Shown here: positions 1-12,500 of the stretch, piece by piece | Numbering within the stretch: the first letter of the stretch is position 1 | How the letters are laid out: each line of letters opens with the position of its first letter | Assembly (NCBI RefSeq): GCF_018691265.1 | Contig: NW_024881276.1 | Location: forward strand, 3,596,001-3,660,000 | DNA: 64,000 bases | From: Tyto alba | Taxonomy: Eukaryota > Chordata > Aves > Strigiformes > Tytonidae | Direction of reading: 5' to 3' | Program-made: the position numbers and the translations under genes | Notes under the pieces: model-generated | Told to the model about the DNA's origin: nothing | Databases searched by the model: none | Seen by the model: only the letters and a program-made list of their open reading frames with translations

Positions 1-30
1 TTAATGATAGCCACAAAAATTTTGCAAATA

Positions 31-36
31 TTTATT
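31..36 (-). promoter_or_regulatory. Candidate poly(A) signal of gene A
   Basis: AATAAA on the minus strand about 425 nt downstream of the gene A stop codon. Cleavage would fall in the first 25 bases of the window, so 1-459 is read as 3' UTR. A single hexamer is weak evidence. Confidence 0.45.
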
Positions 37-459
37 TCCTGCTTTGCCCAGTTGAATAAAGACTTGTAATTTGCCATGAGAAGATCTAGCATCTGAACTT
101 AACAGTATGTCAGCTCTTCCAAAGTAAACACCTCTGTAAGTGGTTCCATCCCACAACAGGTATACAGTTGGGGCAGGTTGTGTTGTGTGCATCGTGGAGC
201 CTCCTCTTATTTGCTATAAGACTGTGCACATTTGCTATAACATGGACAACGACTTGCAGATCTCTGCAAAAACTTTCCCTTTGATTACTTGCCCACATGC
301 TCATACATGTAAAATCCCACAACTGACTATTCCACAGGGAGTCAGGGTAATTGCTCCTTAAAATGTTGTCCCATTGAGCGTGGATACGCAGAAAGACTTT
401 GAGGCACACTAGAGATTACACTCCCCTAAGGATTTTCTCCATCCTGTTTACTGAGATCA

Positions 460-503
460 TTATCCTGTAACCTCCACAAGCTTTCTGTTCTCCTCTGGTT
501 TCA
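460..503 (-). CDS. Gene A last exon: C-terminal tail and stop (junction uncertain)
   Basis: After a TTTGCAG acceptor the frame reads KPEENRKLVEVTG and stops at 462-460. It resembles the end of gene B (TEEIITVEEVM) and of human CSF2RA (REEVLTVKEIT). The exon needs phase 1 entry, but exon 10 with its best donor ends in phase 0. Either the donor is 7 nt further on (phase 1), or the acceptor is 8 nt earlier (exon from 511), which gives a different 31-residue tail. Not resolved. Confidence 0.5.
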
Positions 504-3500
504 CTGCAAACCTTGTGCATACCTTTCTCCCCGTTTTTCTTAAAAATGACCTACTGCTCCAAATGTAATGTTGTACCATTCCGATCACAAGTAATATCAT
601 ATGTGTCAATGTAGCGAGAGAAAAAAGACAGACACACACTACCTGGTGGTGAGTCTCATCTGCAGCTAACCAAGTTTTGATATTATCTGAAGGATGTGGA
701 ACAGGCATGGTTATAACTGCCAGGCATCTATACCTACAAGAGAGTGATACAGACACGCAACAATTAAATGTCTGCAGGACATCAGTCAACAACGCTTGGT
801 AATAGGCGTGCCAACTAGAGAGGCTTCTACCATTTCTACAGCCGTTCTACCCTTTTTTGTTTCACTGCAGATGTTTTTTCTCAATGTTTTCCCATCTCTT
901 CTTCAGTCTGACTGGTTTTTAGCCTGCTAGAGATTCAGAATAACTGTATGGATATGCACAAACATATGATTTACAAGGAAAGTGAGAGTTTGTGGCCTGC
1001 TACTATGTCTATAGCTAAAAAATTACTCCTATATGTGCTTTTCATCATTAAAAATATTACTTATGAAGTATGATAATCAAAGCAAGCAACATTGAATGAC
1101 AGGGAGCAGGCACAGCACTGGAAACATCTTTTAACTAATTTGCTGAGGTCTAGCAGAATTCAGGTTTGAGAGCAACTGGTGTCTGCACAGAAACATGGAA
1201 ACATTTTCTTTTATCACAAAGGATTTGCTGTTTGTTTTGAGTACTATGTAAATTTTCTACCGAAAAGATCTATGAGCAGAAATGTTCTCTTGAGGCCAGA
1301 GTCACTCCTCATTATCTGACCAGAATATTGTTTTATGTTTAGATGCAGATGGTTTTCAATTACATGTTTCGTTTGTCCCAGGGGAAACTTTTTATTCTGT
1401 ATTTTTATATTAGCTCTTTCAAATCTACAGTTCCTTGAGTCTTTGTTTATTGAAGGATAGAGCATATGATAACTTTTTTTTTATCCTAACCAGAAATAAA
1501 ATTTAGTCATTAATTAAACAATCAATTTACTTTTAGCACATGTTCTATTTACATGTTGCACCTTTCAAATATTAAAGCATCTTGAGTTATCATCTTATCC
1601 TGAACAAGTTTATTTTTCAGTTCAAGAAAGCCTTCTCTGACATGTCAGTAGGAAAACTATGTAGCCAGAAAGAAAAGTAGTGGCATAAAGGCAGCTGGCA
1701 GCATTAATTGTTGGTGGATGTAGGACCACTACAATTACATTATTATTATTCAAAGCAAATTCCTTCAATCTGCCTGACTTTCCTTATTTATTTATTTCTT
1801 GTAAACTGTCCATCTTAAAGTAACAGCCTACTCTCGGTAATACCCATGGATTATGGAATGAAATCAGGCAACATGGCAAATGCAATTCACCTTTGACATG
1901 ATTAATGTTGGTGTCAATGAACGCAGAACCTGCAAAATCATGCGGTAAAGAGGGTAGAGAGGCAGCAGTCAGAGTAAGATGAAAAAATGTAATTTATAGT
2001 GGCAGAAGAACATCCGAGAGTAGAATGTGAGACTGGAGCTCAAGGGACTGTGATGGAGCTGTGAGATGACAGTGATAAGGCTCACTATCTTACACTAGGT
2101 CTTAACACCCGTTTGTTAGAATAATATCCAGAAATGCACAATTAACTCCTTCTTGTAAACAAAATTTATCTGAGAAGATCTGTATTTGACTTTAATCCAT
2201 TTTATGGTTTGTTTACCCTCGCTCTCTTCCACCAGAAATTTATACTACCTTCCATAAATGTACATTACCTTCTACATGTACATATCAGCAAACTTCCAAG
2301 GAAAATCAGGAGACAGAACAACGTGAGGCTTAACAGCATGACATCCACTGTCTTTTCTTAAAAAGAAGAGGGAAAGGTTATGTTAATAATGTGGGAAAGG
2401 GTAGTTCATAAATGGATGAATTATATATTGACTCATAAATACTGCACCATTCTTGAGCTGCCGCAGATTTAAAGAAACATTGCCTGGAGCTTTTTTAGTG
2501 GAAACAGGGGTTTCTGACTTCAGCATGGTTCCCTCCTCCTCCTTGTAGCCCTCAGCCTTGCTGCTGACTCGATCTAGCACTTTCCCTTGCTTTCTCTGCT
2601 CAGTAGCCTCCATCCTTCCTTGCCCTAGATTTCTGCTCCCCTATGCTGGGCATGGCCTGTCCTGCCACTGGATTCTGCCATCCAGCCTCGATTCCTCCGG
2701 ACATCAAACCCTCTGCCCATCTGCCTCTGGGTTCCCGCTGTTGTCACCTCCCATCTCCACGTACCGTGAGCCCCCTGCCTCTGCCTCCTCACCCCTTCAC
2801 AGCTGTAACTGGTTTAAGGCAAAATGAAAATAAAAGCATTTTGTCCAACAAAATATTCCCTTTGACTCAAGAGGCAACATTTGGTTTTCATTATATTTAC
2901 CTCTCTTAACTCTGCTAGGTGTAGTCCTAAAGAAATGCCAGCAATACATATTTATATTGTTCAACAAAAACTACTGCTCTGTCCCTTGCATTTCTTCCTC
3001 CAAAATACCTGAAATATCAAAATACCAATGTCCTTGATTGAATCAAAACCAAAGTTGGTTGTACTTTTGCCAAATTTTATTTTTTGTTTAATACCTAGCT
3101 TTAGAACCACAACTAGTTTGAACTGCTTTGAACTAAGTACTTTGAAGAAAAACAGGCAGGAACAGCTCTTTAAAATGTTAATAGTTGGAGGCCAGTTAAG
3201 CATTGGTTTTAGGACCAACCTAGATCAAATTCAAAAAAACAAAAGAATTGAACAAAAGTTCCTAGTTTGAACCTATCTGTAGTTTAAACTAAGAATATTA
3301 TGAATTTCCACAAATTTGATATGAAAAGAAAAAAACTTCACAAACTTCTGGGCAGAACTGAGTATAAGAATAACCTTTATGTTCTGCTGAAATACAAAAC
3401 TATTCTTTATTCACTTTAAGATGAAAAGGGAGTTTTTCCTTTCTTGTCTTTTCAGATGAGGGCTCAGAAAATATATTATAAACAACCTCTGGACTGTGTA

Positions 3501-6500
3501 GTAAAAAATTTTTTGTTTGAGATAATTGTTCTGCATCATTCTGCTAACCCTGTATCACATACACACCGGGAGAAGAGGAAGCAGTGGTGTTTGCATCAGC
3601 CGAACCACAAAGAAGTTTGCTTCTCTTGCTGTCTTACTTCATGCATTTTGAAAAGGAGGAAGAAAAGGAAGCACATATATTCTTTTAGGTAGTTTTTTTT
3701 TAGATGCAAGTGTTCAAACTTAATCGCAGATAACAGTACTCTGAAACCAAAACAAGTGACTTGGTTTGCAAAAATGCAGAACACCTCTGAATTGCTATTA
3801 ACTTCAAAGTGATCTATGGATGCTCAGCAGCTCTAAAAATTAGACCAATTATTTTGAGTTTCTATATATGAATAAAGCTGATTAAACATTTCTTTTTTTA
3901 GCAGAAAGTTTCTATACTAAACAGCTTAGTTCAGTTTAAATTGTGGGTTTTTTTCAAGGGCATATGCTAATTCCAATGGAGAATTAATGTGTTTCCCAGG
4001 AGAAAATTAACAAATCCTTTTCATGTCAAAAGGAACATTTAGTTATGTTTTGAATTATGTTATTTTATTTTGATGTTTCAGCTTTTTTAAATGGAGACTG
4101 AAATGGCTCTTAAAAAAAATGCATTCTTAAAGAAATGTAGCACATTTCCTAGATGAAACATTGGAATGCCATGTAGAAGCAAACAAAAAACAGGTCATTG
4201 CACTCCCTTTTGAGACTTTCAGCAGAAAAATTGACACATTCCAAAATAAAAATACTAAATGGCTGTATTTCCTTTCAGGTTACTCCACAGAAGGTTTAGT
4301 TTTTTCAGTCCTCTGTGTCTAGGAAATGAGGTGTATGACTTTCATGGAGTTACCATGAATGATACTACTAATATTAGGTGGGGTTTTTTTATCTAGATAG
4401 TATTAAAATGCACTTCATAGTGCCCACTTGTACATGTTCCAAATTAGAAGCAGACAAATTTCAATTAATTCAAAATAAAATGGACGGAAAAGTGTCGTTA
4501 GGCATCAAAGGAGATATTTAAAGAAGTTTGCCTGAGCATGAGATGCCCTCAGTGTAATACACTCATTTTATAAAAGCCACCAATCCTCTCTGAGTACAGG
4601 AAGGTAGAAGGGAAATTGTTGCATCACGTGAACTTGTGCATATGTGCAGTACGCTCCGGGGGTAAATCGACACGCTGCACTGAACACACGCAGGCATTAC
4701 GGCTTCTATGCAATGGTGGTCTTGGCCACCATAAACTTTTCTGAAGTGGAGGAAACGTGCTGTGAATGTTCAGCCTCAACAGCAGCTGCGGCGGAAACTG
4801 GGGAAGCAGCGGTGTTGAAAACAGTTGAAGGAGAGTTGCAGCTGCCGAGAGCAAGGTTCGGTAGGCTGGAACCAGGACAGGTGACCGTTCAACTTCATTT
4901 CCTTCTTCTGGTGGGAGGCTGGCAGGGAGCGAGTAAATCTACATTCCCCCACCAGGAAAAACCCTTCTAATTTCTCCTTCTTCCACTGTCTACACAGCAG
5001 ATGTGCCCGGCCTGACCACAGGCAGACCCCGCTGCTGGTCATGATACTACAGTCCCCAGTTCTCTCTGTCTTCAGTGACAAGAAAGAAGCATCTCCAAAG
5101 GGCAATTCAAGTCTCTGATGGCCTGAAACATGCTCTCTCCTTCACCACAGCGGGCACAAAGAGCAACGAGGATTATCTCTCCAAGCATTTCACAAGCAAA
5201 ATGCTTTTAAAATTAAATGAATGAGTCTGGGCCAAAAAGGTGGCAGCTGAAAGGTGCCAGCAGACCAGTGGGATGTGGTGCAGCATCTGATAGAGTAGGC
5301 AGGCAACATCCTATAGACCCTATAACTGAATTTATGTTTGATCCATTGCAAACCAAATAATATCTGGCTTTGTATTTCCCGTGTCTTCAGATAAATATGT
5401 ACTTGAAGCTCAATAGATCAAAAAGACATATTCCAAAATACATAGTCTGTTGCATTAAATAAATATATTTATCTTGGGTTTTCTTACTATCAATAGTATT
5501 GTGCTTTCTTTTTTGCTTGCCAAAGTACAGAGAAAAGTTTATACACCAGTTTCTCTCCATAAATACAGTGTCACTCCATTATACTCTTTCCCCTTTACCT
5601 AACCTGACATCAGGAAGCTGCTGCATGTGGAGGTATTTTTCTCATCAAGGTAAGCACAAGTTTCCCTTGTTAACACACAAATGTTAAAATCTAGTCATAG
5701 TCAGTAAAGGACAAAAGTATTACACAGCTCTTGTTTGATTTGTGCTGAAGTGAGATGTAGGGCCAGGGCACATATATTTAAATGAGAGCTAAACCATTTC
5801 CTACCTCTGTCAGATAAGCAATTATTCCCCAGATGTAGTAAAAGAAATGTTAGACTTGGCCTCAAAGGACTATGTGATTTGATGAATGTTATGAGTTTAG
5901 TGGGTTTCTTGGCTTACTAACTCAGTTACAGTTGAAAGCATTTGTAGAGGTGTTTGGGCACTCCACTGCAGGGCAGTCAGGCTGGTCTGGTGAGCTTTTT
6001 GGCTGCTGACCATTATTGTTTCCTGAAGGCTGTCAAGAGTCAGGTGGAATTTACTGCAGAACTAGACTGCCTTAGCACCAAGGAAGTCACTAGACCAAGG
6101 TCTGCCTTTCCCACAAGCACCTAGAGCTGTGTGAGCCTGGTGCATGCCATGGACCTCTACGTACTGTTATGGTACAATGATACAGCAAGGAGAAGAACAG
6201 ATACAATAATGAAATAAATATATTGAATGGTAATAACATATCTAATGACAAGGGTTATGAATACTAAATACGTGATAACTTACCATCATGAATAAACACA
6301 GGTTCACTCCATTCACTCCAAATCTTGTTTCTTATGCATACCTCTTTCTTCACCCTCACTTGTGCTGAACATTTGTTTGCTGGCTTATGAAATGGATACT
6401 CATACTTCTCTGCAGTGACATCTACAATCTATCAAGATAGGTTTAGGAGGGTCTTTTAGGTGATTTCACATTGCAGTTCAAACAGACATAAACCTAGCGA

Positions 6501-9500
6501 TGTCAAATGTTATTATTTACATCTCGAACCTAGTAGGAACTGAGTTTTCAGAACAAGTGTTTATGTCCAGACACAATCTCTTACCTGGCATGAGTTAAAA
6601 CTCAGAACTGAAAATGAAGGAGAGCCTGGAACCGGTATGATGGAAGAAGGTATCAGCTATAGTAGGACAGTGAGAATTTTAAAACACTGATTCCCCTTTC
6701 AATTTTTATCACATATAGTGTAGGATGAATACAGTCACTAGGAAACTGCGAGTTTCGAGGTTTTGGTGTGGGTGGTATGTTATAGTTCCTTGTCTGGTAT
6801 AAAAAAATCTTGCGTTCTTCAGCTGACTGGTGGTGAGGGATACCCACTATTTTTCAGACTATCTTGAAACATTCGTACTTATGCCTATAAAATAAAGCAC
6901 TTTACTTCAAAAGATCAAGTCCACACAAGGAGTGCCAGAGTGTAAAGCAGAGGGATTTCTAAATCATTCATCACTTTTGAAAACTGAAGCCAACTTCTGT
7001 TAATAAACAATGCTAAGAATTTAAGAAGGAACAAAAAAGAAAACAGGAGAGGAAACTCCTGCTTATCAAAATTTAAAATAGCATTAGAAAGTTACAAAGA
7101 ATTATAAAGTATGCATCTCAGACACATAGGGCCCATAATTTTTGCATCTTTGGTGTTAGAAAAGCATGATGAAGTAGTACTATAGGGCCAACTTTAAGAA
7201 AAAGTGATCTGCTCTCCTCACACTGCCTGGTGTGGTGTGGATTTGAGCCTGTGTACCATTCCACTTCTGTTTCTTCTTTCACACTCTTTAAGACCTTTCC
7301 AAATCTGGTGCCAAAAACAGGTCCAAAAGTTTACGTGCTAAGTTTTCCAAAAGTAAGTAAACATGGGGGAAAGACCTTGGCCTTTCAAAAGCAAACTGCA
7401 AATGACTATGAAGGTTAAGTGCTAACAAAGCACTCTGACTTAAAATTTCTTTCTAAGGAGCCAATAATGAGCTTGTGTTATCATAAGAAGTTTCCAAAAT
7501 GCGGGACTGAAAGACTTCTTATAAAATTACATAGGCAATGTTCTGGCAGTCATGATGTGCAGCAACTTTCAGTCACATCTACCCACAGCATTTGTGGAGA
7601 ACGTCTAATCCATTGTCTGTAACTCTATACAGAGCCTTCCCCAAGCAGCCTCAGAAACCTCTTCCCGTGCTAGACGGTCCTTGGAATTAGGACACTTTTC
7701 CTAAATTTTAGCCTATGTTTTCCTTCCTTCGAATTTTGCCATTTCAAATTTTTTATCCTACTCAAAGTTGGCATGGAAAAGTACGATCCGTGTGCTCTTT
7801 TATTTATCAGAATATTGTTAACATGAGTTACACTCCTTTCTCTAGACCATGTCCTTCAGTCTTCCACTCTTAGAGCACGTTTTCAAAGCTTATGCTCATT
7901 TTGATAAGTCTCACTGACGTTCTCTGAACTTTTTTTTCAGCATATTTATATTTTGTGGTGCTGCCCAAATCACAGCTTGAAACTTCAGTGAAACTCAGTA
8001 ACTAGAAGGGTAAATCAGTCACAAACTACATCTTACATGTGACGTGACTGTCATACATACTTGAATAATATTTGACCTTTGTGTAATAACATGGAATGAT
8101 TGACTCAGTTTGTGGTTCACTGTAATCCACAGACCTTTTTATTTCTGCATTGCTGCCTATATGTTAATTCCTTATTTTGTGTTGGCACATTTGACCTGTA
8201 CTTCCTAATCATAGGATTTTCCTTACTACTAATTTTTGGCTTGTTGTTTTCAATTACCCAATTAATTACCCAATAACTTACCCAATATTTCAGATTCTAA
8301 ACTTGTTTCCCATGGTGCTTGCCAACTCTTCCTAACTTCCAGTCACCTGCAGATGTAACTCCCTATTTTTAAGCTTTATCAGTCTGTATCACAGTATTAT
8401 TATTTGTACATATAAGTATTCAGCAAGTCATCTCTTCAGTTGTTCAGAATAAATAAATATAGAGTTATATATTTTAAAAGTTTTACATATTCTTCAACAA
8501 ATATCTACAGGTCTGCTTATGGATACCCTAATACCTCAACTCATTAAGTCTCTGTGACAGCAATTAAGGCCTTGCTTTGATCAGGAAACAATCTCAAGCT
8601 TGCTTCATTCTTCTCCCTCCCATCTCCTGTAATACTGGTGCAGTTTTCTTCTTTAACTTTTGTCTCCACCACCCTCACCCCACCCTGCTATTTTGTGCTG
8701 CTTGGCTAGATAACTACCACTTTAATCATTACTAGCTTTGACACTGATTCTCTTCAAATCTACCTTAAAGCCCCCTTCGCTTAGCTGGTGCCCTCATACA
8801 CCTTCTTTTGTTGTTTTAGCTGTCTCTCTCCTATCTTCTCAAACCATCCCATCTGTGGGGGAAAAAAAAAAAACAAAAAAAAAAACAACAAAAACAAAAC
8901 AAAAAAAAAAAAAAAAAACAAAAAACAAAAAAAAAAAAAACCCACATGATTTTCCACTGCTGTAGGTGTTTATTCACTTCCATGCCCCAACAATTTTTCT
9001 TTGCTCTCCTCTCCTATGTTTATATCCTGCAGATGTGTACAAAGCAAAGGAGCAGCTGTATAAGACAAGGAATATAAAAGAGTTTTAATCCATTTAAGTA
9101 AGGATGCTGGACTACTTAATGTATTTGCCATTTCCTTCCAGAGAGTGGAAGGGGTTACGAAGCTGGAAACAGGGGCTGCAGTGGCTATACGAACGCTGTG
9201 GTTTGCAGGATGCCCCTGCTCACCTCAGGCACATCCCAGCTCTGCAGTGGGGGGCGACCCCTTACTCCTGGCCTTCCCCAGTTCCACCTCCCTTGTTCTG
9301 AGTCTTGAAACAGGAAGGAAATCTGCGTGCATGGGCAGGAAAAGACTGAAAGGGGTCGAGCACAATGCTAACAGGAAACCAAGGGTTGAGCATGAACCTC
9401 CCTTGCTCCGTCTGCTTCCTACCTTTAGTGATTAGGAGCTTTGTGAGTGGACAGGTACAAGCCCCTGGATGCCTCTGGCAGGGGTTTTGAAGTACCAGAC

Positions 9501-12500
9501 TTGGGAATGGTTTGGGGAATGGTAATTATTAGCAGAAGTGGCCTAGAAGAAGTCTAGCTGTCTGTCAGCTGGAAAAACCCAAAGAAGACTGGGAAGCTTT
9601 GGCATTTCCATGTACAGACCTGAGCTCCTTCTCCACGTGCTGCAATGAGGGCACGTGGGAAGAGCCAGCTCTCTTCTGGAAGCTGCCTAGCAGTATTAGC
9701 ACTGCTTCTGAGCTAATAAACCCTGCTGTAATTTATGAAGATAACATTACGTGATCAATAACATGTCTACCTCATTGCACTTTTCTACTGCGTCTAACAA
9801 AGAGTGGATACAAATCAATTTAGTCATACACACTTTCAGGGTTTAATTGTCTTTTAAATGTTTTCAGCCAGCTTAGATAAGGCTTTTAGAGTACTGTGCA
9901 ATGACTGAGATGTGTGTTAGCTGAGATTCATATTCTTAAACAAAACACAGCTTAAATGAAAACAGAAAAGATGCAGAAAATTCACATTCCAATACACATC
10001 TGAATTTCATACTTATCGTATTCTGATTTATGTGCTTGGCTTTCTACTCTTTGGTAATTCGGATAAGAAACTGCAGGGAAACTTTTCAGCTCTTATTTCC
10101 AGGTAATTTTAAAATGCCATTATGTGGCATTTAGTCACCGTACAGCACAGCTTAAATTATATCACTGTTCTATTTCTTACTGGTGAGAATAAGAGAAGCT
10201 GCTGATACACCATGAAAGACTTCTAAATATATATATTATATATGCAAACAACAGGGGTGATTCTTTTAGTGATGTATGTAGAAATAACAACATTTTTTTT
10301 TCTTAAAAGATATCATCGAAGTAGCTGCTAAGATTTTCTTTATATCAATACTCCTTTTTCTATAATAAAAAGTGGACTATCTGTGTGATACTAATATGTA
10401 ATTCAAATTGAGGATTAAAAGAAAAAAACAACCAATCTATTTCAATGCAAACATGACTGTGAAAGACTTCATAAAATGTGTTGATTTTCCATTTTTGACC
10501 AGATATAGAAGAAAAGTTGAATTATTCAGGAAAGACTTTGGGATTTCTTTAAAGTTTGTTTGCATTTTAATTTTGTTAAATTCAAGGGATGCCTGGTTTT
10601 AATGGAAGTTATATTATACAGATTATGTGTATTACCAAAAAAAAACGATTACCTTACGATCTGTTATTTTCACTTGATACAAAAAGCACTTGTTACTTGA
10701 AGAACCAATAGTAGGTGGGGGTTTCCAGTGAATTTTAATACTTCTGTTTTCAAGGGAAACTGAGACGTTGACTGGTGGGTTCAGTTTCTCTGGAAAATGA
10801 GCACAGAGAGACCTTCTGTATGTCCTGCTCTTTCTCATATTTATGCTGATGCAAAACAAATGCAGTGCGTTAGCCCTTAAAATACACAGCTGACTATTTT
10901 GGAGATTACCACACCCAAAGAGGGCATTCAGTGAGTGACACATTTTCTTTAAAAGTGCTGTTCACTAAGTGGCATCCATTTCCGTCTCAAAATAAAGAGA
11001 GGGAGTCTTTTTTTTTTTTTTTTTTTTTTTCACATATCTTTCTAGGGAATGCTGCAAGGTCTGGGATGGAGGGAGTGGGCTGAGTTCACTCTCCAGAGTC
11101 TGTGTGGGTGTCGAGGAAACCTCCGAGCTGCTATGGGCTTCCTGTCATTTAGGATACATGTGTCTTGTGGTATACCCCAAGTCTGCCCATAAGCCTGGTA
11201 TTATAACTTTGAAAAAAATGGAATTTCATATCTCACTAAGGGCTTACTGAAGGAGTACCAGCTCCTGGCAGGTCTTATTCAATATATGAAATTTGCTACA
11301 GTTTCTTAAGAAATCTGTCTACCTCTCCTGTAAATGAGCAGGAGAGCACTTGCCACGGAATAAGCAAGATGTGCTTAGGAGACGTAAACAAACAAAAAAA
11401 ATCCCCCTCCCACCACTGTGCTCATCTTGAAGTGCAAACAGTGCAATGACAATGGGGTTTGTTTAGGGAGGGATGAGGTACAGGGTTGGAAGCAAGGGAC
11501 ATTTGGGTTCCCAGGATTTTAGCCTTTGGTTTAGATAAGCTTCTTTTTAGCACAGTGAGTGTTTAGGTAAGCATGTGCTGGTGTCCTCAAGCAGCCTGAG
11601 CCCTCTCCAGCTGCTGTTGCATTGCTGGGAAAGGTGGAACCGCAGCTGGAGTTTTCTGAAAAAGCCCTCCCAGCAGAGGCAGAAGTGCACGGCGGACAGG
11701 GTCAGCAAGGTCTGGGGCTGACGTGGTGCCGAAGAGAAAAGACAGAGAGCGACAGAGAGATGGAGTGGCAGCATCATCGGTCGGAGAAGCCGCTGTGCTC
11801 GCTCGAGCAGCTGCCGCCACATGACCCTGCGTCTCTCCACAGGCGTGTGTGTCACCCCGGGGTTTCCTTTCTGGCTTTTCTTTTTCCTTCCCCTCCTTGA
11901 GAAGTCTGTTCTCCTTGAGTAATGATCCCATAAAATCAGCAGAAGCACTTATCCCAGGGCTACCTGTAAAATTGTTTGCTTCTTTCTGTCCCCGAAGCTG
12001 CTGGCGGTGGCCAACACCTGCCTGAGAGGGTGGAGGCACACCATGGGCTGTGAAAGGTGAGGAGAGTAAGCAGAAGCTTTTTTTTTTTTTATGTAGTCTC
12101 TGAAATACTCTTCCCAGAGCATATCTCCCCTCTGTGAATATGCCAAGCGTAGGAAAAAAATTTTTTTTCACCCTTTTGCCACCTGTCCTCTGGAAATTTC
12201 TTCAGTCCCGCACACAGGCAGCCAGGACCAGGTTATTTTGGGGCTGCCTGCAGCACAGGGCATGCAGGATTCCTGTTTTGTCAGATCATATGTCATGTTT
12301 CTGGAGAAAAGTTTGGATTGAAGGGGCTGCTAACTCGCAGCAGAACAGTGGACCTCCAGGACTTCTGGGACTGCAGAAAGGTTAGACCTAAGCCCAGCTG
12401 GAGGCTTTCCTGTTTAAGAAAGGGAGCCCAGTTGCAAATGACCCTTTTTGATGTGTGTGACCTGAAGGATACCCTCTCGGGAGGGAGAAGACAGCCCTGG

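Noticed and set aside
8738..8965. Open frame ending in a lysine run
   Set aside because: The lysines are the translation of the A-rich tract at 8862-8940.
11587..12171. 194-codon minus-strand open frame, the longest in the window
   Set aside because: It lies in GC-rich intron sequence, overlaps other long frames on both strands, has no family motif, and its composition (Ala, Pro, Ser, Arg) is what GC-rich DNA gives by chance.
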